From positions 1 to 47,485 of IMG/VR virus record IMGVR_UViG_3300042446_002075: 47,485 nucleotides of DNA. One strand, written 5' to 3'. A program made the position numbers and the translations under genes. Positions 22,032 to 30,882 of this stretch are shown here, in pieces; position 1 is the first letter of the stretch; every line of letters starts with the position of its first letter. This DNA is from a virus. The notes under the pieces are model-generated. The model was not told the DNA's origin, made no database searches, and saw nothing but the letters and a program-made list of their open reading frames with translations.

Positions 22032-22805
22032 ATGGCACAACGAGAGATCGCATCTGGATTTATTTATCCACAAACCGCAACTGTCTTAACTGGGACTACT
22101 AGATTTGGAAAAGATGCACATACACCTTTCCGCATATTGAAAGGTGTCGATACTAGTATTCAATTTTTTATAAAAAGCCAAAACGGTAAAAGTGTAAAGT
22201 TAAGAAATAAAACTTTTTTTGCAACTATAATCAAGGCAACCGATAAAGATATATTAGTTTCAAAAGAAATGAAAGTTGTCGATACAGAAAATGGAATAGC
22301 AAAATTAGTAATAACTGCAAATGATACTATACTATTTAACGTAGGATATTACGATCTTGTAATTCAGGTCAGAGAAGATTCTGGTGAAATAACACCTCTA
22401 TATAATAATAGTACTTATCAACAAAAATATTCATTAGAATTGATGGATAATTATATAGATATTTCGCCAAATGTATATGAAGTAACTAATTTTTCATTGG
22501 ATAATACATTCTATTATAGTGATAAAATCGCAGGAACTGCACAAAATCAAAGTACGTTTGGTGTTTCGACTATCGCAATATATGGAAATAATTATGTTGG
22601 TAAAGTTGGAGTAGAAGCTACACTTGAAAGCACTCCAACATATCGAAGCTGGTTCCCAATTGACTTGGACAGAGTTAAAGGAAAAGTAGAATATAACGGA
22701 TTAACTGGCATTGAACCATATGTATTTGAAGGTAAGTTTTTTTGGATAAGATTTGTACTAAGCAAGACATCAGGAAGCATTGACAAAATTCTCTATTCAT
22801 GCTAA
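22032..22805 (+). CDS. Beta-rich structural-type protein, 257 aa
   Basis: Start at the ATG at 22032 with AGGAG eight bases upstream. The sequence is a chain of beta strands without Cys pairs or enzyme motifs (TPFRILKGVDTSIQFFIK, IAKLVITANDTI, GYYDLVIQVRED), typical of a tail or baseplate protein with immunoglobulin-like or BppU-like strands. It stands oddly between replication genes. The promoter of the primase gene overlaps its 3' end. Function is inferred from composition only. Confidence 0.55.
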   Translation: MAQREIASGFIYPQTATVLTGTTRFGKDAHTPFRILKGVDTSIQFFIKSQNGKSVKLRNKTFFATIIKATDKDILVSKEMKVVDTENGIAKLVITANDTILFNVGYYDLVIQVREDSGEITPLYNNSTYQQKYSLELMDNYIDISPNVYEVTNFSLDNTFYYSDKIAGTAQNQSTFGVSTIAIYGNNYVGKVGVEATLESTPTYRSWFPIDLDRVKGKVEYNGLTGIEPYVFEGKFFWIRFVLSKTSGSIDKILYSC

Positions 22806-22808
22806 TAT
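22780..22808 (+). promoter_or_regulatory. Sigma70-like promoter giving a leaderless primase mRNA
   Basis: TTGACA (22780-22785), 17 bases ending TGC, TAATAT (22803-22808), then six bases and the ATG at 22815. The transcript should start at or next to the ATG. ATTCAT in the spacer (22795-22800) is complementary to the start ATGAAT. Confidence 0.72.
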
Positions 22809-22814
22809 CAGCCT

Positions 22815-23834
22815 ATGAATCATCCTTTTACTCAATTTATAATCAAAACGATTCCATATGGATGGAAACCGACTTCTGGCGGATGGGTAAGTGGCAACTG
22901 TCCTGTATGTGTATTCAATGGTGAACCACGTCCTGATACAAAAAGACGTGGTGGATTCCATATTGAAAATGATATAGTTGCATATCATTGCTTTAATTGT
23001 AATTATCATTGTGGATGGAATCCAACAACTGCTATTCATAAAAAACTAGAAAACTTATTAGTATATCTTGGTGCAGATAGAAATGAAATTAAAAAATATG
23101 CACTTATGATATTTGCCAACAAAGGCGAAGCTACTGTTGAAAAATATGTAAAGCCAGAGTGGCAAAAAATAATAAAAACATGGACTCCAATAGAATTACC
23201 CAATAATTCGAAAAAGCTATTTGAGATTGAAGATATAGAAATTGACTCTCAACCATACAATTCTATATTATATCTAAATGATAGAGAGTTATGTTTTCAT
23301 CAAGACTGGTATTATAGTGATTACAAAAGTATAGGAAAAGATTTTTCCAAACGAGTTATCTTGCCATTGAGATATAAGAAACAAATAGTTGGATATGCGG
23401 CGAGAGTAGTAGGAAATAAAAAACCATCTGAACCAAAATATTTGATAAATGTTCCCAAAGATTATGTGTTTAATTTGGATAATCAAACATATAATAAAAA
23501 GTATGTGTTTGTAACCGAAGGATATTTTGATGCATTGATGGTAGATGGTGTTGCGATAGGAAGTAATGCATTAAGTGATATACAAGCAGATATCATTGAA
23601 TCTTTGGGTAAAAATATAATAGTAATACCAGATAAGAACGAAGCTGGAAAAAAATTAGTAAATGCTGCGATTGAACGAGGATGGGGAATATCTTTCCCAC
23701 CATGGGAAAACGACATAATAGATGTAAACGATTCAGTTAACAGATATGGTAGACTTTTCACTGTTCGTACAGCCTTGCAATTCGCAGTAGAAAATAGATT
23801 AGAATCAAAAATAAAAGCACAACTATGGTGCTAA
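22815..23834 (+). CDS. 61: DNA primase, gp61-like
   Basis: 339 aa (T4 gp61 has 342). Zinc-binding domain with C29-x2-C32 and C59-x2-C62 around GGFHIENDIVAYHC; TOPRIM domain with VFVTEGYFDALM (E235) and VIPDKNEAGKK (D273). It makes RNA primers for lagging-strand synthesis and pairs with the helicase encoded ten bases downstream. The gene has no Shine-Dalgarno sequence; its promoter places the ATG at the transcription start. Confidence 0.92.
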   Translation: MNHPFTQFIIKTIPYGWKPTSGGWVSGNCPVCVFNGEPRPDTKRRGGFHIENDIVAYHCFNCNYHCGWNPTTAIHKKLENLLVYLGADRNEIKKYALMIFANKGEATVEKYVKPEWQKIIKTWTPIELPNNSKKLFEIEDIEIDSQPYNSILYLNDRELCFHQDWYYSDYKSIGKDFSKRVILPLRYKKQIVGYAARVVGNKKPSEPKYLINVPKDYVFNLDNQTYNKKYVFVTEGYFDALMVDGVAIGSNALSDIQADIIESLGKNIIVIPDKNEAGKKLVNAAIERGWGISFPPWENDIIDVNDSVNRYGRLFTVRTALQFAVENRLESKIKAQLWC

Positions 23835-23843
23835 AGGAAAAAA

Positions 23844-25223
23844 ATGTCAGAAGAATACTCACTAGATTTACAAAAGCTTTTTATAGAGTTTATGCAAAAT
23901 GACCATGATCTTTTTGTAAGATGTAATAATATTACACGTCCTAGCTTTTTTGATAGACAACTAAGATCAGCAGTTCGGTTTATTCAAGAACATTCGCAAG
24001 AATATAGTAGTATGCCTTCTTCACAACAAATAAAGGCAAAAACAGGATTGGAGTTGTCAGGTATTACTGATGATATTGAATCACATAAAAAATGGTTTCT
24101 TGATGAATATGAAAAATTTTGCAGACATAAAGCTCTCGAAGAAGCAATCATTGAAAGTATGGAAAAACTTAAAAAGCACGAATATGGTGCAGTTGAACAC
24201 CTTATAAAAGAAGCGGTGTCAATCGGTTTGGCGAAACAAATCGGGATGGATTATTGGAGCAACCCATTGGAAAGACTTAAAGATATACAAAATAATAAGC
24301 CTGCTATCTCAACAGGATGGAAATCTATCGACGCAATTTTATATGGTGGCTTTGAACGTGGAACATTGAATATTTTTGCAGCACCATCTGGACATGGTAA
24401 AAGCCTTTTCTTGCAAAACATATCACTAAACTGGGCATTAGATGGATATAATGTAATATATGTTAGCTTAGAACTTAGTGAAAAGTTGTGTTCAATGCGT
24501 TTCGATAGTATGCTAACAGGATACGGAACCAGAGAATTATTCAAAAACATTGATGACGTTACATTGAAATTAGGAATGATTTCAAAAAAGGCAGGAAGTT
24601 TGCAAATTGTGCAATTGCCTAATGGCATTACTGTTAACGACATTAGAGCATATGTAAAAGAATATACTATTCAAACTGGCAAAAAAGTAGATGCATTGGT
24701 GATAGATTATCTTGATCTTATGATGCCAGCTAAACAAAAAGTTTCATTAAGTGATGTATCACTAAAAGATAAATTAGTTAGTGAAGAATTAAGAAACTTG
24801 TTTATTGAAGGTGATTATCTTAGTGCTACTGCATCACAAATTAATCGTCAAGGTTTAGATGAGCCAGAATATGGAATGGGAACTATTGCTGGTGGTTTGA
24901 CTAAAATTTATACCAGTGACAATGCTATTGGTATTCATGCTAATAGAGCGATGAAAGAGCGTGGTCGTATTCAAATTGAATTCATGAAAACTCGTAGTAG
25001 TGGCGGCGAAGGTAAAAAAGTTGATTTGGCATATGATATTCAATGTATGCGTATTTTAGATTTACCTGATGATCAAGCCGATGTTGATATTAGTAATAAC
25101 AGTGGAATTTATCAAAAGATAAAAGAAAAGCAAAGCGGATCATTGTCTGACCAAGCTGCTGCAAAAATTCCTCAACGAATTGATGCAGATAGACTCCGTA
25201 ATATATTGAAAAGAGCAGAATAA
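23844..25223 (+). CDS. 41: Replicative DNA helicase, gp41-like (DnaB family)
   Basis: 459 aa (T4 gp41 has 475). N-terminal helical domain, then a RecA-like motor with Walker A APSGHGKS (180-187), YVSLELS (about 206-212), Walker B ALVIDYLDL (D288), ATASQINR and a C-terminal MKTRSSGGEGK arginine-finger region. It forms a hexamer that unwinds the fork and activates the primase. AAAGGA precedes the ATG; read with the primase gene. Confidence 0.94.
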   Translation: MSEEYSLDLQKLFIEFMQNDHDLFVRCNNITRPSFFDRQLRSAVRFIQEHSQEYSSMPSSQQIKAKTGLELSGITDDIESHKKWFLDEYEKFCRHKALEEAIIESMEKLKKHEYGAVEHLIKEAVSIGLAKQIGMDYWSNPLERLKDIQNNKPAISTGWKSIDAILYGGFERGTLNIFAAPSGHGKSLFLQNISLNWALDGYNVIYVSLELSEKLCSMRFDSMLTGYGTRELFKNIDDVTLKLGMISKKAGSLQIVQLPNGITVNDIRAYVKEYTIQTGKKVDALVIDYLDLMMPAKQKVSLSDVSLKDKLVSEELRNLFIEGDYLSATASQINRQGLDEPEYGMGTIAGGLTKIYTSDNAIGIHANRAMKERGRIQIEFMKTRSSGGEGKKVDLAYDIQCMRILDLPDDQADVDISNNSGIYQKIKEKQSGSLSDQAAAKIPQRIDADRLRNILKRAE

Positions 25224-25225
25224 TC

Positions 25226-25254
25226 TTGACACGGATAAATAGATATGCTATATA
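25226..25254 (+). promoter_or_regulatory. Sigma70-like promoter
   Basis: TTGACA (25226-25231), 17 bases ending TGC, TATATA (25249-25254). Start expected near 25261, leaving a leader of only about six bases before the ATG at 25267; GGGG is upstream of the predicted start. Confidence 0.68.
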
Positions 25255-25266
25255 TGGGGTAATGTT

Positions 25267-25545
25267 ATGAGAAAAAAGACTCGATCAATATTAGAAGAGT
25301 TAGACAGTATTGGAAAATACTATGACAAAAAACAAATAATTGAAAATACTGCAAAAAATCTTATAGCAAGTGCTACGAATTTAATATCTTTGATAAAAGA
25401 AACTTATGGAGAAGAAACTTCTTCTGATCTTGAAAAACGTTTTTTTAGTAGTATAAGAACTGGCGATGAAAAGAAATTTATTAGAGGCATAAGAAAAGTA
25501 GATGAAGACCCAGACGATAGCAAAACAACCAACGTGGAAACTTGA
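25267..25545 (+). CDS. Unknown small helical protein, 92 aa
   Basis: MRKKTRSILEELDSIGKYYD followed by helices and a polar, acidic end (RKVDEDPDDSKTTNVET). It overlaps the nucleotidyltransferase gene by 44 bases, an unusually long overlap, so the two are linked in expression. Short-leader promoter directly upstream. Family unknown. Confidence 0.7.
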   Translation: MRKKTRSILEELDSIGKYYDKKQIIENTAKNLIASATNLISLIKETYGEETSSDLEKRFFSSIRTGDEKKFIRGIRKVDEDPDDSKTTNVET

Positions 25546-26389
25546 AAATGGGTCTATGCCCAATGCTGGCGTAATACACATAAGCGACATAAATTCAACT
25601 CTACAAATGCTTGAGACATATTTAAAAATTGACTTAATTAATAATACAATTGGTAGTGTGGGAAAAAGAATATATTCTGGTGACATAGATATTGCGTTAG
25701 AAAATACCGATCCTAACTTTATTGACGACATGATAGCCAAACTAAAAACAATCCCTGAAGTAATTAATGTTAAAAAAACATCTGTCATTATGACAACTAT
25801 AAAAATACCTAATTGGAATTCAAAAAAATATATAGGTGTTAATGGGACAGGATTTGTTCAAGTAGATTTTATGTTTGGACATGATGTAGATTTATTAAAG
25901 CTATTTTATCATAGCCCATTAGAAAGCGAAAGCAAGTATAAAGGCGTTTATAGAAATATCCTTTTAGGTGCTATTGCTCATTTCTATAATAGAAAATTTA
26001 GTGAAGAACTTATAATTAAAGATATACCAACATACGAAGAAAGATACTTTTGGTCTGCACAACTTGGATTATATAGAGGAAGATCATACGCAATATTATC
26101 AAGTGATAAAAATAATGTATTAAAGAAAAAGATCAATTCATCAATGCAAAATTATCTCGATTGTAGTAATACAGCAATAAAAGTGGCAAAAGAATTAAAA
26201 CTTTCTGGTCCAGATAGTCTTTATAGCTTTGAAACTTTGTATAATGATATAAATACAAGATATAATAGTGAACTATTATTTCTAATATATGATGAATTTA
26301 TTAATAATAGATATGTCAAGGAAATGGGAATACCAGTTGAACTACAAGATTTTATAAGGACCAAACATCATGGATTTGTCATTCGTTAA
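25502..26389 (+). CDS. Polymerase-beta-type nucleotidyltransferase, 295 aa
   Basis: The core motif is complete: GSVGKRIYSGDIDIAL with G51-S52 and D61-x-D63, followed by a third carboxylate in FVQVDFMF (D122). This is the catalytic triad of the Pol-beta nucleotidyltransferase fold. The C-terminal half is helical. Substrate is not visible; relatives add nucleotides to tRNA, proteins or drugs. Start taken at 25502; a shorter form from the ATG at 25556 also keeps the motif. The stop overlaps the next gene by 20 bases. Phage homologues with known function do not come to mind. Confidence 0.75.
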   Translation: MKTQTIAKQPTWKLENGSMPNAGVIHISDINSTLQMLETYLKIDLINNTIGSVGKRIYSGDIDIALENTDPNFIDDMIAKLKTIPEVINVKKTSVIMTTIKIPNWNSKKYIGVNGTGFVQVDFMFGHDVDLLKLFYHSPLESESKYKGVYRNILLGAIAHFYNRKFSEELIIKDIPTYEERYFWSAQLGLYRGRSYAILSSDKNNVLKKKINSSMQNYLDCSNTAIKVAKELKLSGPDSLYSFETLYNDINTRYNSELLFLIYDEFINNRYVKEMGIPVELQDFIRTKHHGFVIR

Positions 26390-27059
26390 AGACTTAAATG
26401 AAAGCAGCCAATACAGAACTAGATTTTCTCTTGCAAATGTAACCCCACGGGTAATTGCAGACCATGCATTTATTGATATGATAACCTTATGGATATTATA
26501 TAATGAATATGATTATGCACCAACCTCAGTTGAATACGCAAGAAAAACACTAATGTTTGGAAACTTTGATATGTATCGTCAGAGTTCTACTGATTTATAC
26601 ATGACCCTTCATATATTAATTTCAAAAAATTTATCTCTTGTTAAGCATGATGAATCAGCTAAACTGTTTTTTCAAAGAATATATTTAAATCCTACTATAA
26701 TTAATGTATTTTTGAAGAAAATAACAAATAACTCATTGGTTTCATTATCCGCTAGACAAGTATTACAAAAATTAGAACGTGAATTAAAAATTGAAGATAG
26801 TAATTATAGAAGCATAAGACGACTTGCACAAAATTGGGGATTTTTAACAAATATTCAAAAATCATTGGTAATTACAAAAATACTTCAATTTTACAATGCT
26901 CATGCAAGCAGAAGCGAACTTATGTCAGTTTTAAGTGACTTGGCAGAAGTAAAAGGATTTATAATTGATGATGCAGATATACAAATGAATCAAAATAATG
27001 ATATAACTTCTGTATCCAAATTAGCTACATTAGGTGTAACAAAATACAATAAGGAATAA
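26370..27059 (+). CDS. Unknown helical protein, 229 aa
   Basis: Overlaps the nucleotidyltransferase gene by 20 bases and the next gene starts four bases after its stop, so it is part of the same transcript. All-helical sequence with no Cys pairs or active-site motif (RVIADHAFIDMITLWILYNE, SLSARQVLQKLERELKIED). May be a partner of the nucleotidyltransferase or a T4-like structural protein. Not recognised. Confidence 0.65.
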   Translation: MDLSFVKDLNESSQYRTRFSLANVTPRVIADHAFIDMITLWILYNEYDYAPTSVEYARKTLMFGNFDMYRQSSTDLYMTLHILISKNLSLVKHDESAKLFFQRIYLNPTIINVFLKKITNNSLVSLSARQVLQKLERELKIEDSNYRSIRRLAQNWGFLTNIQKSLVITKILQFYNAHASRSELMSVLSDLAEVKGFIIDDADIQMNQNNDITSVSKLATLGVTKYNKE

Positions 27060-27063
27060 CTTT

Positions 27064-27540
27064 ATGCCATTGCCTACCTCTAGAGGTGAATGGACTACCG
27101 ATATTACATCTACAGAAGAACTAGACAACTTTACTGTATATACATTGGTAGACATAACCAATACTGAAATCACAGACCCAGACTTATTCGATACATTAGA
27201 ATACAACCAATATCAAAATTTAAATACTATATTACAAGTTGTTGGAATGAGAACGCAGCCAATAGTTATTAGCGTAATTGCTAAAAAATCTGCAAATCTA
27301 AAAAACTTTAAATTTGGCTCACAATATTCTGGAAAACATAGTGTATGGATTATAAAATTTTCAAGCGAATATAAAGATGCATGGCTAAAAGAAAATGATC
27401 CAAGCTTCTTTTTAAAAAAAGACATTGATGGAATTGCATATATTTCTTCATTAGAAGAAACTGTAAAATTCGATGTTGATATATTTAATACTAGTTCAGT
27501 TAAATATAAAAATATATACTTTGAAAACAACAACATATAA
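27064..27540 (+). CDS. Unknown T4-like protein, 158 aa
   Basis: MPLPTSRGEWTTDITSTEEL followed by an alpha/beta body with IVISVIAKKSANLKNF and many aromatic residues; the first 40 residues resemble a virion-adaptor start. No catalytic motif. Spaced four bases after the previous gene. After it lies an 88-base AT-rich gap with the hairpin ATGGTG/CACCAT. Confidence 0.6.
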   Translation: MPLPTSRGEWTTDITSTEELDNFTVYTLVDITNTEITDPDLFDTLEYNQYQNLNTILQVVGMRTQPIVISVIAKKSANLKNFKFGSQYSGKHSVWIIKFSSEYKDAWLKENDPSFFLKKDIDGIAYISSLEETVKFDVDIFNTSSVKYKNIYFENNNI

Positions 27541-27628
27541 TATATAAAGTTTATTTTTGTATTAATACAAGTAAATAATGGTGGATAGATTTATTCACCA
27601 TAAAATAACCGTTACTTGGAGAGGCATT

Positions 27629-27880
27629 ATGGAATTTGATTATAAGGAATTGTCTGAGTTAAAAACAGAAATCGCTGTTATAAAAGAAAGACAAAAAACA
27701 ATTGATGAACGTCTTATTGAATTACTGACTCAAAATAAAACGATGACAGATGAATTAAAAGCATATAGAGAAGAAGCGACTAGACCCAGTAAGGAATTAA
27801 CGACAACATTAATTCGATCATCTGCTATGGTTATTGCTTCATTGTTTGCAGCATTGATGTCAATTATTTTTATGCAATAA
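27629..27880 (+). CDS. Coiled coil plus C-terminal membrane helix, 83 aa
   Basis: Start at the ATG at 27629, with GGAGAGG six bases upstream. Residues 5-55 form a charged coiled coil (LKTEIAVIKERQKTIDERLI), then one membrane helix (about 62-82, SSAMVIASLFAALMSIIF). This is the build of the XhlA (haemolysin) family of phage lysis helpers. The next gene encodes a protein of the same design. Confidence 0.72.
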   Translation: MEFDYKELSELKTEIAVIKERQKTIDERLIELLTQNKTMTDELKAYREEATRPSKELTTTLIRSSAMVIASLFAALMSIIFMQ

Positions 27881-27894
27881 CTTGGAGAAATAAA

Positions 27895-28188
27895 ATGGGA
27901 AATTTGGAAGATATCGTAGAGCTAAAAGATCAGGCTAGTGAATTTCAAAAAAATATTCATGACATAAAAGTAGATGTAGCAATAATAAAAGAAAAATACA
28001 ATCATATGAATGACCGAGTTTTAAAGATTGATGAAAATTTTTCCGAATTAGTATCTACTGTATATACTATGCGGAATGAAAATACAGAACAGCATAAGTC
28101 TATGATTAAGGCTTTAATTGCAGCATCTGCAACTATTAGTGCAAGTTTTATCGGAGCAATTGGATTAATAATTTCTGTATTGTTGTGA
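27895..28188 (+). CDS. Coiled coil plus C-terminal membrane helix, 97 aa (paralogue)
   Basis: Same architecture as its upstream neighbour, with matching phrases VDVAIIKEKYNHMNDRV versus TEIAVIKERQKTIDERL and a final membrane helix (ALIAASATISASFIGAIGLI). GGAGA precedes the ATG. The tandem pair probably arose by duplication and may form hetero-oligomers in the inner membrane, as in lysis or holin-anchoring complexes; that is inference. Confidence 0.72.
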   Translation: MGNLEDIVELKDQASEFQKNIHDIKVDVAIIKEKYNHMNDRVLKIDENFSELVSTVYTMRNENTEQHKSMIKALIAASATISASFIGAIGLIISVLL

Positions 28189-28226
28189 TAAATAAACTTA
28201 TATAAGCATAGGAACGGTAATAGAAG

Positions 28227-28667
28227 ATGAAAAAACCAACGAAAAAAAATAAACCAAGTGCTTCTTCGAAATTTTCTTACATTTTGAAGAAGCACTTTAA
28301 TCTTGACTATACCGATAATGATTTAAAAAATGCATTAGAAAATATGGGTATTTCTGATATAGTTTCACTAGACATTGCTATCGAAAATAAAGATATAAAT
28401 TCTATAAAAGAAATATTCAATAAGACTATTCAGCTAGAATATACTATACCTAATAGAGCAAATTTACCATCGGCTGCACAGAATAGACCATCTGTTTCAA
28501 CTTCAAAAACTACAACTAAACCAATCGGTAGTTTGAATTCTACAGAATTCAATGCACAACAAAAATTAGATACCGAAAAAGAAAAAAAAGATCAAGAATT
28601 ACAAAATGAAATAAAATCTAAAGAAGAAGAATTAGAAACTATTAAAAGATTAGCAGGAATAAAATGA
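28227..28667 (+). CDS. Lys/Glu-rich protein ending in a KRLAGIK helix, 146 aa
   Basis: Basic N-terminus (MKKPTKKNKPSASSKFSY), a short ordered segment, a Ser/Thr/Pro-rich linker, then a charged coiled coil ending ELETIKRLAGIK. The final helix echoes IKKLAGLL and KKNAGLL in the protein at 9104-9895. It overlaps the following gene by four bases. A small head-associated or scaffold protein is possible. No known family. Confidence 0.6.
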   Translation: MKKPTKKNKPSASSKFSYILKKHFNLDYTDNDLKNALENMGISDIVSLDIAIENKDINSIKEIFNKTIQLEYTIPNRANLPSAAQNRPSVSTSKTTTKPIGSLNSTEFNAQQKLDTEKEKKDQELQNEIKSKEEELETIKRLAGIK

Positions 28668-28867
28668 GAACAATAACTGGAATCGGTGGTATTTCTTTAT
28701 TTTTAAACAATAAAGAATGGGATTTGATACAAGATAAATCAGAAGTATTCTTGCGTTCATCTTTGAAAGATGATCAAAAATATCTGGCTAGTCAAATGCA
28801 TAGACGAGGAATATTAACTGCGTCTAGAGTAGATGGCGATATTAAATACAAATTGAATAAAAATTAA
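28664..28867 (+). CDS. Unknown basic protein, 67 aa
   Basis: MRTITGIGGISLFLNNKEWD then a helical, basic body with HRRGILTASRVDG. It overlaps the preceding stop by four bases and the next start is one base after its own stop, so it is an embedded operon gene. The segment LASQMHRRGILTASRV looks like a winged-helix recognition region, which would suit a small DNA-binding protein, but this is weak. Confidence 0.6.
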   Translation: MRTITGIGGISLFLNNKEWDLIQDKSEVFLRSSLKDDQKYLASQMHRRGILTASRVDGDIKYKLNKN

Positions 28868-28868
28868 T

Positions 28869-29351
28869 ATGATTAACATAACATATAATATATTTGAAGA
28901 ATTGGTAGAAAATGCCATAAATGATATAGTTTCAGAAAGTAACTATAACAATAATTTAAAATTAGCTTCATTAACCAAAATTGAAAATGGAAATATTACA
29001 GTTGGTGACTATACTATTAATAAAAAAATTATTAGTTTATGGGGAGTAAAAAAATCATTTTATGATGTCTCCTGCGATAATAGATTAGAAGTAGAAAATA
29101 TTGGTTCTAGTCTATTATTATTTAAAATATTATTAAAATTATTAGACAATCGAACAATAACTGAAAATGATCCATTGCCAATACTTAATGCAAGATATGT
29201 AGGAATTATATCAGATGCCTTATATTATAAATCAAGATTATTAAGTAATGGTTACAAAAGTGATACTACTAAAAATGTGTATCAAGCAAAATATGAAGGT
29301 TGTATAGATGCACTTCATCGAGTCAACGAACAAATTAATAAAATTTCATAA
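28869..29351 (+). CDS. Unknown protein, 160 aa
   Basis: Asn/Ile-rich, mixed helices, no Cys pairs or membrane segment. Begins one base after the previous stop without its own strong ribosome site, so it is translated by coupling. Ends 31 bases before the scaffold-like protein gene. No family recognised. Confidence 0.6.
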   Translation: MINITYNIFEELVENAINDIVSESNYNNNLKLASLTKIENGNITVGDYTINKKIISLWGVKKSFYDVSCDNRLEVENIGSSLLLFKILLKLLDNRTITENDPLPILNARYVGIISDALYYKSRLLSNGYKSDTTKNVYQAKYEGCIDALHRVNEQINKIS

Positions 29352-29382
29352 ATAATAGAAATAAACATATTGGAGAACAGAA

Positions 29383-30177
29383 ATGTTTTTAGAAGATTTT
29401 GACACCCCCGCACAACGTTTTGGAAAAATCCAAAACTATTTGAGAGAAAATTATAATTGTGAAATTGCACCCGACACTTTGACATATTCTCGCGTAAATC
29501 ATTTACTAAAAGAAACGAAAGAAAAACTTTCGAAGTTAGATGAAAAGAAAAATGCAAAAGAATATGCAAAATTACAAATAATCTCAGAAGGTTTAAAGCT
29601 TTGGAAACTTGCCCCAGTGCAAACTGAATTGACTAGTCCTGCTATTAGAGAAGCATTAGATGATAGCAATATGGAAGAAGCAAAAGTTATTATTGCTGCT
29701 GAAGAAATGACAGATAAACTACAAAAAATGATTGAAGACTTGGCAGAAATGCAAGTTCAGCAATTAATTCCAATTATAGATGCAATGAAAGCAGAAATTG
29801 GAAATGCAGAAGCCAGCCAATTTAATGACGTTGTTGATGGTTCATTGGGTGAATTGTTAGATTTGGCTAAGTCAACAAAAGACAAGCTAACAACTGCTAT
29901 ACAAGTAGCAAGCGGTCAGCAATCAGGCAACGACATGGGTGCAGACATTAACCCAGAAGATGAATTTGGAATGCCAAGTGATATCGAATTAGGTGGCGAA
30001 CCAGATCAATTCGCAGGTGACGATGCTGCAGCGGGCGATATGGGTCCAGAAGGCAGAACAATGAAAGGCGAAAGCATTAATTACATGAGTGCATTGTCTG
30101 AAGTAAAATCTGCAATGAAAAATGGAAAAATTTCTAAAGTTGCATTAGAAAATGTAATAAGCAGAATTAAAAAGTAA
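29383..30177 (+). CDS. Conserved marine T4-like virion or prohead-core protein, 264 aa
   Basis: N-terminus MFLEDFDTPAQRFGKIQNYL and the central helices NMEEAKVIIAAEEMTDKLQK, MIEDLAEMQVQQLIPIIDAM, then KAEIGNAEASQFN are typical of a protein found in cyanophages and other marine T4-like phages, where it is a structural protein of unknown place. Residues 195-235 are Gly/Asp-rich and flexible; the end is a basic helix (MKNGKISKVALENVISRIKK). GGAG precedes the ATG. Scaffold or internal head role is inferred from composition. Confidence 0.72.
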   Translation: MFLEDFDTPAQRFGKIQNYLRENYNCEIAPDTLTYSRVNHLLKETKEKLSKLDEKKNAKEYAKLQIISEGLKLWKLAPVQTELTSPAIREALDDSNMEEAKVIIAAEEMTDKLQKMIEDLAEMQVQQLIPIIDAMKAEIGNAEASQFNDVVDGSLGELLDLAKSTKDKLTTAIQVASGQQSGNDMGADINPEDEFGMPSDIELGGEPDQFAGDDAAAGDMGPEGRTMKGESINYMSALSEVKSAMKNGKISKVALENVISRIKK

Positions 30178-30186
30178 GAGAAATAT

Positions 30187-30561
30187 ATGCGTTATCAACA
30201 GTTAGTTATCGAATCAGACTATATAGAAAATCTAAAAAGTGAAATAATTAATTTATTAACTATTGCATCTTCTAGAGATATTAAAAGTTTGCGAACCAGC
30301 TTTTTGGTTAAAGATTTGCAAAATATGGGATTTGATGTTAATATAAATACTATACTTTCTATAATGAATGATTTAGATATAGTATCTACTGCTGACAACA
30401 AAAAAATAGAAATAGCAACAAAAGATAAAGAGAATGATCAAGAAGAAATTGATGTTCCTGATTTCGGAGAAAATAAACCATTTGGCGGGTTTGAAGATAA
30501 TACAACTGACCCAATAGATGCTGCAGCTAAACGCCAAGCAACAAAGGATATAAAATTATGA
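30187..30561 (+). CDS. Unknown protein of the same operon, 124 aa
   Basis: N-terminal 75 residues form a small helical domain (SLRTSFLVKDLQNMGFDVNI, a winged-helix-like pattern); the C-terminal 45 are acidic and disordered with a PFGGFEDN motif. It follows the scaffold-like gene by nine bases and overlaps the next by four. Found in this order in other T4-like phages as far as I recall. Function unknown. Confidence 0.62.
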   Translation: MRYQQLVIESDYIENLKSEIINLLTIASSRDIKSLRTSFLVKDLQNMGFDVNINTILSIMNDLDIVSTADNKKIEIATKDKENDQEEIDVPDFGENKPFGGFEDNTTDPIDAAAKRQATKDIKL

Positions 30562-30875
30562 TTCCTTTATTCACCGCAGAAAATGCAAGAGTAAACTCGA
30601 AAAATGATTTAATAATATTTGATGAAATCGTATATATTTCTAGAGTTATAATAAATCAAAGTTTAGATGGAACTTATCAAGCCACTGTATCTAGTGGAAC
30701 TACTATGACAACCACATCAGTATATTACCAATCATGGATTGGGACATCTCCTGATCGTCAAATATATGAACAAATGGCATCAGTTATACAATATTTTGAA
30801 AAACTAGGATATACTATTACTCGTAAAACAAATGCGATAACAGGTAATACTATATCTTGGTTTGTTCAATGGTAA
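30558..30875 (+). CDS. Unknown protein, 105 aa
   Basis: Small beta-rich domain, many Thr/Ser and aromatic residues (TTTSVYYQSWIGTSPDRQIY), with a final strand ending in SWFVQW. No catalytic motif. Coupled to the preceding gene by a four-base overlap (ATGA). Could be a virion decoration or tail protein. The exonuclease promoter begins eight bases after its stop. Confidence 0.6.
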   Translation: MIPLFTAENARVNSKNDLIIFDEIVYISRVIINQSLDGTYQATVSSGTTMTTTSVYYQSWIGTSPDRQIYEQMASVIQYFEKLGYTITRKTNAITGNTISWFVQW

Positions 30876-30882
30876 AAAGTTC

